The notes under the pieces: model-generated
Database searches by the model: none
Told to the model about the DNA's origin: nothing
Seen by the model: the letters and a program-made list of their open reading frames with translations, nothing else
Translations under genes and position numbers: made by a program
In this document: piece after piece, positions 33,345 to 41,859 of the stretch
How the letters are laid out: each line of letters starts with the position of its first letter
Numbering within the stretch: position 1 is the first letter of the stretch
Assembly: GCA_028278455.1 (NCBI GenBank)
Contig: JANQEH010000148.1
Coordinates: forward strand, 1 to 53,688
DNA: 53,688 nt
Origin: a bacterium
GTDB lineage: Bacteria; SM23-31
Direction: 5' to 3'

Positions 33345-34715
33345 ATGAAAGCTAAAAAGGCATCACAGGATAAACAATATTTTCTGAAGAACACTGAAGG
33401 TTTTCTTTTTACACACCTGTTTGCTTCCGGTTCGATCCAGGATAAACTTGTTGATCTTTTGAAATGTGATGCCGAAATCAGGCCTGTGTCCCTCAGTATA
33501 GAGCTGCTGTCCGGTATCCGTGATCACGGAAAATCTATTGTATATATAAACAGGTTTCCAGATAAATTTCCCGGAAAAACCATAACTCTATTCCCGCTCA
33601 AAGAGACCAGGTCGGCAGCTAAGAAATCCAGTCTCAAGTACGATGAACTTCTTATTAGGCTGTTCGAGCCTGTCGGATCTAATATCTCGCATGTACTCAG
33701 TGTAGAGCAGTCAGGCTTCAATGCAGAGATCAAAACAGTAGATCTGAAGAATTTCCCTGTCGAAAATGACCATCTCACCCCATGTATTAAATATCACCTG
33801 ATAATTGAAGATAAAGATCCAATCATTGTCAGCCAGTATATGAACGAAAGGCTGCTGGATTCGCTGAGTGTATCTTTTCTCGGCAAAGAGCTGGTTGGAA
33901 ACATCCTCGCTAACAAGAACAGCGTGATTGAATTCATCCGTGATATTAACAAGAGATTTCAGCTCAGCCTTATCTCGTCCATAGAATCGGCTGAAAGCAG
34001 CAAAATATCCATCTCCGGGACAGGCGACATCCAGACCGATCCTGCGAAACTGAATCTCGAAGAGCTGAGGCTGGCACCGGATACGTCAATACGGATCCTT
34101 CTCGATACATGTACCAGGAAACAGATGCCTGTCAAAACCTTTGTATTCGCCGTTAAGGGAATGAGCGAAGAGCTCAGGGCAAAATTCATGAGCAATATGT
34201 CCCGGAACAGGCGTAATGAGGTCCGGGATGGAATGCGGATATGGGAGCCTGAAGCAAGTGAAATAATGCAGGCGCAGAAAGAGCTTGCATGGGTTATAAT
34301 CGAGCTCGGGGAGAAACATGAAATCAAGATATCAAAACGTCTGCAGAGGCAGCTCGAGGCAATCATCAGGGGGATAGACAATGCTCTCGCTGCCAGGGCA
34401 GAGAAATATATTGAGTCAGACCAGTTCGGGAGCTCTATCTCAGAGATCAATAACGTTATACTTCAGCTACTTATTAGGAGGGTACCGAGAAAGGTGCTGA
34501 TACCGGCATTGTCTGTTTTAAAGGATAATACCTCAAGAAAGATCAGTTATAACATGACGGAATACTCCTGGGAGATCCTTAAGGAGGATATCAAGCATTG
34601 GGATCGCGGGATCGAAGACAAAAAAGAAAAGATCACTTCCGCCGCCGCGGCCCAGCAGGCTGTCGTCAGGACTGCAGGATTGATCAAGCGGGAATTCGCC
34701 AGATCAGCATTTTAA
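33345..34715 (+). CDS. FliG-like protein with two FliG-type C-terminal domains
   Basis: 456 residues, soluble. Residues about 238-315 match the FliG C-terminal plan: DTSIRILLDTCTRKQM, FVFAVKGMSEELRAKFMSNM, a basic helix, then AQKELAWVIIELGE. In FliG this reads R.IQ...REV, L..ALKGA...LR.K.L.NMS, AQ..I..I.R.L. A second, weaker copy fills about 370-450: VILQLLIRRVPRKVLIPAL, DNTSRKISYNMTEYSWEIL and AAQQAVVRTAGLI. The first 230 residues are not recognised. No flagellar gene lies nearby and the gene is flanked by arsM and a long noncoding region. It may be a rotor-protein relative recruited for another task; a chromosome-scattered flagellar FliG is less likely because the N-terminal FliF-binding part is not evident. 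Confidence 0.7.
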   Translation: MKAKKASQDKQYFLKNTEGFLFTHLFASGSIQDKLVDLLKCDAEIRPVSLSIELLSGIRDHGKSIVYINRFPDKFPGKTITLFPLKETRSAAKKSSLKYDELLIRLFEPVGSNISHVLSVEQSGFNAEIKTVDLKNFPVENDHLTPCIKYHLIIEDKDPIIVSQYMNERLLDSLSVSFLGKELVGNILANKNSVIEFIRDINKRFQLSLISSIESAESSKISISGTGDIQTDPAKLNLEELRLAPDTSIRILLDTCTRKQMPVKTFVFAVKGMSEELRAKFMSNMSRNRRNEVRDGMRIWEPEASEIMQAQKELAWVIIELGEKHEIKISKRLQRQLEAIIRGIDNALAARAEKYIESDQFGSSISEINNVILQLLIRRVPRKVLIPALSVLKDNTSRKISYNMTEYSWEILKEDIKHWDRGIEDKKEKITSAAAAQQAVVRTAGLIKREFARSAF

Positions 34716-35043
34716 TTACTAAAATTTCACCTCTGAAAGAAAGAGAATAAGAGAGAAAAGCAATTTTACCTTCACTTGCACTCGATACTGCAGCGGCAAT
34801 ATTGTTTAAGACAATACAAAGACAATCATATGTAGTAAATTACCAATGTCTCAAAATCACCAAAGTGTGCATTATTGCGACATTATTGGGCAAAATCCAC
34901 CACATTTCATTTCAATATAGAAATATCATTTTTTCGCAATCCCGGTAATGTTTATTTTCCGTTTTAATCTGTTGAGCCTGAATTATTCCTGAGCAAAATC
35001 ATTTCTATGACCATGATCACAATTCTGGATTTTCTGTGATCTA
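34716..35043. other. Intergenic region upstream of a sigma54 promoter
   Basis: About 330 AT-rich bases without a gene. A TTGC-N11-GCAA inverted repeat lies at about 34877-34895 (TTGCGACATTATTGGGCAA), some 150 bases before the sigma54 promoter, a distance typical of enhancer-binding sites. This is only suggestive. Confidence 0.4.
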
Positions 35044-35059
35044 TGGCACAAATATTGCA
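35044..35059 (+). promoter_or_regulatory. Sigma54 (RpoN) -24/-12 promoter
   Basis: TGGCACAAATATTGCA: the GG (35045-35046) and GC (35057-35058) elements are exactly 12 bases apart and 11 of the core positions match TGGCACG-N4-TTGCA. Expected transcription start is near 35070. Confidence 0.8.
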
Positions 35060-35110
35060 AATTTTGTTAATAGAATAGCAGAATACTTAATGAATTAACA
35101 GGGATAACCG

Positions 35111-35251
35111 ATGATAAAAGTAGAGAGTGTTCTTTTAACACGACAGGATCTGAAAATGAAGAACAGAGTAATTAACGGAATAATCGGATTTGTAAGCCTT
35201 TCAGTATTTTTCCTTTTGATGATGTTTTTAACAGGAACGATAACAGCTTAA
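35111..35251 (+). CDS. Small membrane peptide (46 residues) under a sigma54 promoter
   Basis: Reads MIKVESVLLTRQDLKMKNRV, then a single hydrophobic helix at about residues 23-44 (INGIIGFVSLSVFFLLMMFL) and a short TGTITA tail. The layout, a basic amphipathic start plus one helix, is that of regulatory membrane micropeptides. Start: ATG eight bases after an AGGGA element, about 40 bases downstream of the predicted sigma54 start site. The next structure downstream is a strong terminator at 35370-35406, so the transcript would be about 335 bases with a 3' untranslated part of about 120. An internal ATG at residue 16 is an alternative start. No homologue is known to me. Confidence 0.6.
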   Translation: MIKVESVLLTRQDLKMKNRVINGIIGFVSLSVFFLLMMFLTGTITA

Positions 35252-35369
35252 CATGGAAAAAATCCATTAACTGAAGGCAGATCAACTAAAATTAATATCA
35301 AAGATATTTAACGGGATACTATTTCTAAGAAACAACACTAAACATTCTCTCGATATCATATATAAATTG

Positions 35370-35406
35370 AAGTGCAGTCTCTTCCCTCTCTGGAGACTGC
35401 ACTTTT
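35370..35406 (+). terminator. Rho-independent terminator of the sigma54 transcript
   Basis: Perfect 12-bp stem AAGTGCAGTCTC / GAGACTGCACTT with an 11-base loop and trailing TT. Confidence 0.88.
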
Positions 35407-35611
35407 CATTTGTGATCAGATCCGGGTAATTTTAATCTGCAATTAATAAGGAATTCTTTATTCTGTTGAGATTTTTCGTCCTGCCGGCAGCGGGATCGAA
35501 ATGGCATTATCAAGGAGATACAATTTGTCATTTCGAGCGCAGTCGAGAAATCTCAAATTGTGATTCTGCATCCTTCGAATGCCGGTTTATATATCCAATA
35601 TCGTAAACCTG
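35407..35611. repeat. TTCTGTTGAGATTTTTCG / TGTCATTTCGAGC repeat pair
   Basis: Two facing copies of the family: 35463-35508 (inverted orientation, ending ATCGAAATGGC) and 35527-35558 (TGTCATTTCGAGCGCAGTCG, then AGAAATCTCA). They lie beyond the amidohydrolase stop on the opposite strand. Confidence 0.7.
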
Positions 35612-37282
35612 CTACTTATCCGTATACTTGACCACTCCCCCGACAATTGTATAAACAGGTTTAGTCGTCAGTATTTCCACCGGTTCGACTGTCATAATAT
35701 CCTTTGAAAGGACGGTGAAATCTGCGTATTTCCCAACTTCGATCGATCCGACAAATTTCTCCTGGAAAGAGGATTCTGCCGCCCAGATCGTGAATCCCTT
35801 CAGGGCTTCTTCTCTCGTCATTCTTTGGTCCGGGAACCAGCCGCCTTCTGGCCAGCTTTCGCTATCCTGCCGGGTGATCGCTGCGTAAAAACCGAGCATA
35901 GGATTGTTCGATTCGACAGGAAAATCCGATCCGTTTGGGATATGAAGTCCGGCATCGAGGAAATTTCGCCATGCATAAGATCCTTTTATCCTCTCAGGTC
36001 CTATCCTGTCTTCCGCCCAGTACATATCGGAAGTGCAGTGGGTTGTCTGCATTGAGGGGATGATCTTAAGTTCCGCAAACCTGGGGAAATCCTCAGGTGC
36101 AACGATCTGTGAATGCTCGATTCTGAACCTGTGATCATCGTTGGGATTCTCCTTAAGGGCAGTCTCGAATGCGTCCAGAACAAGTCTGTTACCCCTGTCC
36201 CCGATAGCATGTGTGTTCACCTGCCAGCCGACCTGAAGCGCTGCCCTTGATGCCTGGAGCACTCTTTCATACGGAACGGTGATCAAACCTTTATTGCCCC
36301 TTTCGTCAGAGTAGTCCTCTATCATTGCAGCCCCACGTGATCCGAGAGCACCGTCGATCAGTAGCTTGTAACTCTTAACGTTCAACATGTTATTACCGTA
36401 CCCGACGATTGTATTCCTTTCCATGACAGGAACTAGATCCTCTTCTTCAGAAGCCAACATCGCATATACACGGATATTGAGCCTGTCATTATCGATCAGA
36501 TTCTTGTAATCACCTATAATATCTTCCGGGACTCCGGCATCGTGGACACCGGTTAATCCCACTGTAAGACAATTATCGGCAGCTCTTACAAGGCCGTCCC
36601 TTCTCTGATCCGGTGTATCTTCAGGTATCTTTGATGAAACAAGGATCATTGCATTATCAATTAATACACCGGTAGGTTCTCCGTCTCTTTTCAGGTGGAT
36701 CTTTCCACCTTCAGGAGACTCGGTTTTTCCCGTCACACCCGCTATCTCCATCGCCTTCGCGTTAACAATTGCAGCATGCACGTCTATCCGTGTCATATAA
36801 ACCGGATTATCGGGAGATACCCTGCTGAGGGCATCATGCACCGGGAATTTCTTTACATCCCAGTCGTTCTGGTCCCAACCATGTCCGTATATCCATTCAC
36901 CCGGTTCGCATGTCCGGGCTTTTTCCGCTACCATATCCACAATAGCCTGGAAAGATTTTGTTCCGACAAGATCGAGATTTGCCAGCACTCTTCCGAGAGT
37001 AGGCATATGTCCGTGAGAATCTATCAAACCGGGAACCATAAGGTGTCCTTCAAGATCTATCACACGGGTATTGCCGCCTATCAATCCCTCTGCATCTGCA
37101 TTTGATCCGGTAAATGATATTTTATCGCCGTTAACAGCGACTGCTTCCACAGTGGAAAACTCACTGTCAACCGTCAGTATCTTTCCGTTCATTATTACAA
37201 GATCTGCTTTTCTTGTACAGTTGGTGATACAAAATGATACTATCAGTATGAAAAGGATCATAAGACCGGGCCTTATATCCAT
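35612..37282 (-). CDS. YtcJ-like amidohydrolase, predicted lipoprotein
   Basis: 556 residues from this start. A lipobox-like FCITNC ends the hydrophobic N-terminus. The amidohydrolase-3 fold is shown by the ADLVIMNGKILTVD opening, GLIDSHGHMPTLG with the first metal histidines, NTHAIGDRGN, RIEHSQIV and IPNGSDFPVE near the C-terminus with the metal-binding Asp. YtcJ-type enzymes hydrolyse amides or formamide-like bonds of unknown physiological substrates. The ATG at 37282 has AGGAGG eight bases upstream; a longer in-frame reading to 37360 has none and would bury the signal peptide. It is transcribed divergently from nrnA. Confidence 0.88.
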   Translation of the reverse strand: MDIRPGLMILFILIVSFCITNCTRKADLVIMNGKILTVDSEFSTVEAVAVNGDKISFTGSNADAEGLIGGNTRVIDLEGHLMVPGLIDSHGHMPTLGRVLANLDLVGTKSFQAIVDMVAEKARTCEPGEWIYGHGWDQNDWDVKKFPVHDALSRVSPDNPVYMTRIDVHAAIVNAKAMEIAGVTGKTESPEGGKIHLKRDGEPTGVLIDNAMILVSSKIPEDTPDQRRDGLVRAADNCLTVGLTGVHDAGVPEDIIGDYKNLIDNDRLNIRVYAMLASEEEDLVPVMERNTIVGYGNNMLNVKSYKLLIDGALGSRGAAMIEDYSDERGNKGLITVPYERVLQASRAALQVGWQVNTHAIGDRGNRLVLDAFETALKENPNDDHRFRIEHSQIVAPEDFPRFAELKIIPSMQTTHCTSDMYWAEDRIGPERIKGSYAWRNFLDAGLHIPNGSDFPVESNNPMLGFYAAITRQDSESWPEGGWFPDQRMTREEALKGFTIWAAESSFQEKFVGSIEVGKYADFTVLSKDIMTVEPVEILTTKPVYTIVGGVVKYTDK

Positions 37283-37387
37283 AATATTCCTCCTGTTTAT
37301 TTCTCTGTTTGCCGTAATATTGTATCTAAAGTATAACCAAAAAGAAGCCGATACGCACAAAAGGTTCTTCGATAATTAAGTTTTAAA

Positions 37388-37416
37388 TTGACATTAGCCG
37401 GGACAGTAAATATATT
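37388..37416 (+). promoter_or_regulatory. Sigma70-type promoter of nrnA
   Basis: TTGACA (37388-37393), 17 bases, TATATT (37411-37416), about 35 bases before the nrnA start. Confidence 0.82.
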
Positions 37417-37450
37417 TCCTGATCGCGAGTGCTTCTGCACGGAATAATAT

Positions 37451-38464
37451 ATGGTAAAGAAGAGTAAATTAAAAGATAAATGGCGGGAACTGCTGAAAAT
37501 TATAGATGATGCAGGCCGAATAACGATCACTACACATGTTAATCCTGACGGAGATGCAGTCGGATCTGAATTAGCTTTATACAGATACTTAAAGAATTCC
37601 GGAAAAAACGTCCGTGTTATAAACAACAATGTATTTCCGTACGTTTATGAATTTTTAACAGATTCTCTCGAAATACTTGAAGTATACAGCCAGAATCATG
37701 ATGACTGGATCAAAGACTGTGATCTTCTAATGATCCTGGATATCAGCACACTCGAGAGGCTCGGCGGTATGGAACCGGTTGTCAGGGGGAGCGAGGCAAA
37801 AAAAATATGTATTGATCACCATGCCGGGAACGGCGGATTTGCAGATCTGAATATCACAGATATAAATGCCTGCGCTGCCGGAGAGCTAATATATGATATG
37901 CTGATAGAGGCAGATACAGTCATAGATAAGGATATTGCAGAAGCACTTTACGTAGCAATACTGACAGATACGGATTCATTCTCGAACTCAAATACGACAT
38001 CAAGGACTCATACTGTTGTATCGGAACTGCTCGGATACGGGCTTGACCAGCCGAAAATATACAAGAATATTTATGAGAACTTCACCTGGGAACGGACAGA
38101 CCTTTTTAAAAAGGCTCTCTCAACCCTGGAGAATGATTGCGGGGGGAGACTTGCCTGGCTGTATGTGGATGCGGAGATGGTGGCAAACAGCGGAGCCCAG
38201 AGGGAGGAGATGGGAGGATTTGTTGAATTCCTGATGACGATCAATGATGTTCAGCTTGGTATATTCTTTCTGGAAGTTCCCGGAAGAGGAACAAAAGTCA
38301 GTATTAGATCGAAGGGCTTGATCAACAGCCATCTGTTTGCCGGAAAATTCGGCGGCGGCGGTCATATCCACTCTGCAGGTATAAGGAAATTCGAACTGGA
38401 TATGCATAAGGTCATGACAGATGTTCTTGCAGAGGCAAGGAAGCTTTTCAACGGGGATCAATAG
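37451..38464 (+). CDS. nrnA: DHH/DHHA1 family oligoribonuclease / pAp phosphatase (NrnA-like)
   Basis: 337 residues, typical length. DHH domain: ITTHVNPDGDAVGSELAL (motif I), LLMILDISTLERLG (motif II), C-I-D122-H123-H124 (motif III) and AILTDTDSF (motif IV) hold two Mn ions. The DHHA1 domain ends in GKFGGGGHIHSAG. NrnA degrades 2-5 nucleotide RNAs and converts 3'-phosphoadenosine 5'-phosphate to AMP, closing RNA turnover and sulfate assimilation by-product removal. The degradation of pGpG from c-di-GMP is also possible and of note, given the GGDEF protein downstream. It has its own promoter. Confidence 0.93.
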   Translation: MVKKSKLKDKWRELLKIIDDAGRITITTHVNPDGDAVGSELALYRYLKNSGKNVRVINNNVFPYVYEFLTDSLEILEVYSQNHDDWIKDCDLLMILDISTLERLGGMEPVVRGSEAKKICIDHHAGNGGFADLNITDINACAAGELIYDMLIEADTVIDKDIAEALYVAILTDTDSFSNSNTTSRTHTVVSELLGYGLDQPKIYKNIYENFTWERTDLFKKALSTLENDCGGRLAWLYVDAEMVANSGAQREEMGGFVEFLMTINDVQLGIFFLEVPGRGTKVSIRSKGLINSHLFAGKFGGGGHIHSAGIRKFELDMHKVMTDVLAEARKLFNGDQ

Positions 38465-38703
38465 AAGAAATTCATTATTAATATGTGTTTGGTTACTTCA
38501 TCATGTAAATCGAAATCTGATCTGAGAATTCTCCACTCAGTTCCTTCTTCCGCCTACGGCGAAATCAGGACATCGGTCGAAATGACATATTGAGTTTTGT
38601 CATTTTGAGCTATGTCCCCGGTACAAAAAGGCAGGCTGAGAAATCTCAGCATAATTCTTTGATAATAAACTGTAATAAATCAACTATCTTCAACCGTTTT
38701 TAA
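38465..38703. repeat. TTTCTGAG / TGTCATTTTGAGC repeat pair
   Basis: Two facing copies of the interspersed family: 38520-38586 (TCTGAGAATTCTCC...TCGAAATGAC) and 38599-38650 (GTCATTTTGAGC...GAGAAATCTCAGC). No gene. Confidence 0.65.
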
Positions 38704-38737
38704 TTGAAAGTATGGGAATAATGTGTTATACTTTCAA
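38704..38737 (+). promoter_or_regulatory. Promoter embedded in a 10-bp inverted repeat
   Basis: TTGAAA (38704-38709), 17 bases, TATACT (38727-38732). The same bases form an exact inverted repeat TTGAAAGTAT / ATACTTTCAA (38704-38713 and 38728-38737) separated by 14 bases. The promoter serves the SpoIIE-type phosphatase gene about 55 bases downstream. Confidence 0.75.
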
Positions 38738-38792
38738 CTGTCAGTTTAGAAGAGAATGTATTACCTAAATTTAAATAATAACTGGATGAGAC

Positions 38793-39788
38793 ATGGTAAA
38801 GGCTAATTCTTCTGATGATATAAGACTGCTGATCGGTGAGATCATAGGTAAAAGCAAGGATATTCTGCAGGATAAGGAATTTTCAGATAACGATCAGGAG
38901 ATCAGGGAGTTCGAGAACCTGGTTGAAAATTTTGAAAAGCTCGACCGAAGGAAGGATGAAACCGAGTCTGATTCTCTGAGATTCAAACATCAGAGGGATA
39001 ATGAGAGGAATAAATTCATATCCCTGCTGATGTCAAAAATGAGGGAGAAGATCGATTTTTTTGAGAAAGAGCTCGAGATCGCCCACAGGATACAAAAGAA
39101 AATGATCCCGAAATCACTTCCGACAGTAGAGGGATATGATCTCGAAGGATTCTATCATCCTTCAAAACAGGTCGGCGGTGATTACTACGACTGTTTTTTC
39201 AGCAGCGATGATCATATGCATTTTGTTATAGCCGATGTTTCCGGCAAGGGAATACCTTCCTCACTGGTAGTAGCCTGTATGCAGGCATATATTCATGCCG
39301 AAATTCACGATAGCAAACCGCTAAACAGCATCATTGAGAACCTCAATAATTACCTTGTCGATACCCTTGAGTATGAAAAATACGTTACATTATTTATGGG
39401 AAAGCTCGAATTCCGTACCGGGAAATTAAAATATATAAACGCAGGCCATAATCCTCCTTTCATTATAAACAACGGAAAGCAGACAGAATTAACAGGAGGG
39501 GGGCCGATTCTCGGACAGTTCAAGAGCATCCCTTATGAGATCAGGGATACCGTTTTAAGTAAAGGAGACGTGCTGGCAATGTTCACAGACGGTGTTACTG
39601 AAGAATTTAATGATAAAGAGGAGGAATTCTCTGAAGAGAGACTCGTAGAATCCATAAAAAGAAATGCGGGTAAACCTCTAATGGAGATGTTCGTAAACCT
39701 GATAAAGGAGATAAAGGAATTCACTGATAACAGGCCTTTCGGTGATGATCTGACAATGCTTTTTATAAGGAAGAACATGGCGCATTAA
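38793..39788 (+). CDS. PP2C-like SpoIIE (RsbU-type) protein phosphatase
   Basis: 331 residues, cytosolic. Residues about 1-95 are charged and helical with coiled-coil character (ELEIAHRIQKKMIP begins the catalytic region). The SpoIIE/PP2C domain, about 110-328, shows FYHPSKQVGGDYYDCF, FVIADVSGKGIPSSLV, INAGHNPPF, AMFTDGVTE and FGDDLTMLFIR, with the metal-binding Asp residues of GGDYYD, ADVSGKG, TDGVTE and GDDLT in place. Such enzymes dephosphorylate anti-sigma-factor antagonists in partner-switching pathways. No STAS antagonist or anti-sigma kinase lies next to it, so the partner is unlinked. The promoter region is palindromic. Confidence 0.9.
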   Translation: MVKANSSDDIRLLIGEIIGKSKDILQDKEFSDNDQEIREFENLVENFEKLDRRKDETESDSLRFKHQRDNERNKFISLLMSKMREKIDFFEKELEIAHRIQKKMIPKSLPTVEGYDLEGFYHPSKQVGGDYYDCFFSSDDHMHFVIADVSGKGIPSSLVVACMQAYIHAEIHDSKPLNSIIENLNNYLVDTLEYEKYVTLFMGKLEFRTGKLKYINAGHNPPFIINNGKQTELTGGGPILGQFKSIPYEIRDTVLSKGDVLAMFTDGVTEEFNDKEEEFSEERLVESIKRNAGKPLMEMFVNLIKEIKEFTDNRPFGDDLTMLFIRKNMAH

Positions 39789-39926
39789 AGCTTGTCCTGA
39801 CAGGGTGGATTTAAATGAATTTTCTACTTGATTAAAAATCGGCCTTATATTAAATTGTGCACAGTCAATGGAGCTGAGAGTAATATAAACTGACTAAAAA
39901 TAGTATATAAAAAGGAGGTATTGCTG

Positions 39927-40613
39927 ATGGTAGATCTAAAATTCCTTGGGCATTCCTGTTTTATGTTGTCTGACGGTGATAAAAGTGTAATAATTGATCC
40001 GTTCCTTACCGGAAACCCTCAGGCAGGCGCAACAGCCGGGGATATCAAAGTCGATGCAGTACTTCTAACCCATGGCCATGGCGATCATGCCGGAGACGGT
40101 ATTACAATCGCAAAAGACAATGACGCCCTGGTAATTGCGCCGTTCGAACTGGCAACATACTGTGAAAGACAGGGCTGTAAAGTGCATCCAATGCATATCG
40201 GAGGAGGATACCGGTTCGATTTCGGACATGTCAAACTGACGCAGGCGTGGCATGGTTCGGCGATTATGGATGGAGATATTCCTTTCTATACAGGTAATCC
40301 CTGCGGAATCGTATTGACGATGGGGGGCAAAATTGTCTATCATGCCGGAGATACCGGGTTGTTTGGAGATATGAAACTTATTGGTGAGCTTAACGATATA
40401 GACTGCGCATTACTGCCAATCGGTGATAATTTTACAATGGGAATAAAAGATGCCCTCTACGGGCTGAAGCTTATAGATCCGAAATTCGTTGTTCCAATGC
40501 ATTATAATACTTTTCCTGTGATTGAGGCAGATCCAGAGGAATTTTCTGCAGGAGCTAAAGATCTTGGCTATGAATGCAGGATCATGGAACCCGGTGATTC
40601 AACTCAGGTTTAG
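39927..40613 (+). CDS. UPF0173 metal-dependent hydrolase
   Basis: 228 residues, cytoplasmic, standard UPF0173 length. KFLGHSCFMLSDG, DPFLTGNP, THGHGDHAGD with H49, H51, D53 and H54, WHGSAIMDG and GKIVYHAGDTGLFGDM and the final PMHYNTFP are the family signature. Substrate unknown. AAAGGAGGT lies seven bases before the ATG at 39927; the earlier TTG at 39921 is not chosen. It resembles the exported relative at 30870 but lacks a signal peptide. A terminator follows. Confidence 0.92.
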   Translation: MVDLKFLGHSCFMLSDGDKSVIIDPFLTGNPQAGATAGDIKVDAVLLTHGHGDHAGDGITIAKDNDALVIAPFELATYCERQGCKVHPMHIGGGYRFDFGHVKLTQAWHGSAIMDGDIPFYTGNPCGIVLTMGGKIVYHAGDTGLFGDMKLIGELNDIDCALLPIGDNFTMGIKDALYGLKLIDPKFVVPMHYNTFPVIEADPEEFSAGAKDLGYECRIMEPGDSTQV

Positions 40614-40668
40614 GGCTGGCCTTCTGTGATCAGTAGGTGAGATCATCATGCTTAAGAATAGTAATTTA

Positions 40669-40701
40669 TAATGGCTATGGTATATCCATAGCCATTTCTT
40701 T
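40669..40701 (+). terminator. Rho-independent terminator after the UPF0173 gene
   Basis: 10-bp perfect stem ATGGCTATGG / CCATAGCCAT with a 5-base loop, followed by TTCTTT. Confidence 0.85.
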
Positions 40702-40726
40702 AATAAATACAGGATAGCTTTAATAA

Positions 40727-41683
40727 ATGAACAGTAGTAAAGCATATTTTGAGCTTATCAGGATATATCCTTACCTGATCATCCGGGACGAACCCCTGAA
40801 GAACCATACCTGGTTCAGGATAGGCGGAAATGCGGATCTCTTCTGCACGATAGATACTCCGGAGATCCTTATATCTGTTATGAAGTCTGCGAGAGAGCTG
40901 GAAATTCCGTATGTCCTGATTGGTGAGGGTAGTAATCTTCTTGTGGATGACAGGGGATTCAGGGGATTAATAATTAAGTATTACTCCGATTCTGAACCTG
41001 AGCTTGACTTCCCAAATGTTACTGCTTCCGGGGGGCTGGCTCTCAGGGAGCTGCTTAGATATGCACAAAGAAAAAGCTTGTCGGGACTCGAGTTCCTCGC
41101 CGGAATCCCCGGATCAATTGGGGGAGCGGTCTACATGAATGCAGGTGCCTATGGAAGCTCGGTAAGTGAGATATTAAAATCTGCCGTATTGATAAATGAA
41201 GATCTGATATTCGAAAAAGTCCCGAAAGATTATTTCCATTTTGATTACCGTACATCTGTTGTCCAGTTAAGGAAAGTCTATGTAGCTTCTGCATCATTCA
41301 GGATTGTACCTGGAAACAGCAATGCTATCCAAAAAGAGTATGACAGGATAATTGCAATCAGGCACAGTAAACATCCGGATGAGACACTCCCCTGCGCAGG
41401 AAGTTACTTCAAAAATCTTCCGCCGGAGAAGCCGGGAGAGAACAGAAGAGCAGCAGGAATGTTCCTGGAGCAGGCAGGTGCAAAAGATCTTCATGTTGGG
41501 GATGCCAGAGTATTTGAAAATCATGCAAACATGATTGTGAATGCAGGTGAAGCAAAGGCCTCTGATGTTCTTAAGCTTGCCGACAGGATGAGAGATCTTG
41601 TACTTGAGAAATTCAATTTTGAATTGATACCGGAAGTGAAATTTCTTGATGCTGAGAGCGGAATTGAGGGAATGCAGCCGTAA
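40727..41683 (+). CDS. murB: UDP-N-acetylmuramate dehydrogenase MurB
   Basis: 318 residues. It reduces UDP-GlcNAc-enolpyruvate to UDP-MurNAc with FAD and NADPH in peptidoglycan synthesis. FAD-binding motifs: NHTWFRIGGNADLF, LIGEGSNLLVDDRGFRGLII and LEFLAGIPGSIGGAVYMNAGAYG. Catalytic region: CAGSYFKN with the proton-donor serine, and NHANMIVNAGEA. The ordering and the short Tyr loop suggest the type II form. It stands alone, not in a mur-fts cluster. The first ATG lies just after the previous terminator; no strong ribosome binding site is seen. Confidence 0.95.
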   Translation: MNSSKAYFELIRIYPYLIIRDEPLKNHTWFRIGGNADLFCTIDTPEILISVMKSARELEIPYVLIGEGSNLLVDDRGFRGLIIKYYSDSEPELDFPNVTASGGLALRELLRYAQRKSLSGLEFLAGIPGSIGGAVYMNAGAYGSSVSEILKSAVLINEDLIFEKVPKDYFHFDYRTSVVQLRKVYVASASFRIVPGNSNAIQKEYDRIIAIRHSKHPDETLPCAGSYFKNLPPEKPGENRRAAGMFLEQAGAKDLHVGDARVFENHANMIVNAGEAKASDVLKLADRMRDLVLEKFNFELIPEVKFLDAESGIEGMQP

Positions 41684-41742
41684 CGTATTGCAGTAAAAGA
41701 ATTTATGCTAATGATTTCGAGTAGAGATATAACGAGATTTTC

Positions 41743-41771
41743 TTGCTTTTTGCGATTTGTTTTCGTATACT
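41743..41771 (+). promoter_or_regulatory. Sigma70-type promoter of the GGDEF gene
   Basis: TTGCTT (41743-41748), 17 bases, TATACT (41766-41771), about 90 bases before the start codon. Confidence 0.7.
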
Positions 41772-41859
41772 TATTGGTTGTATTATCTTGGATCGGTGTG
41801 CTTTTGTTTGTGAGATACCGGCATTAATCGACTCTAATAAGGATTAATCGAATTGATTT

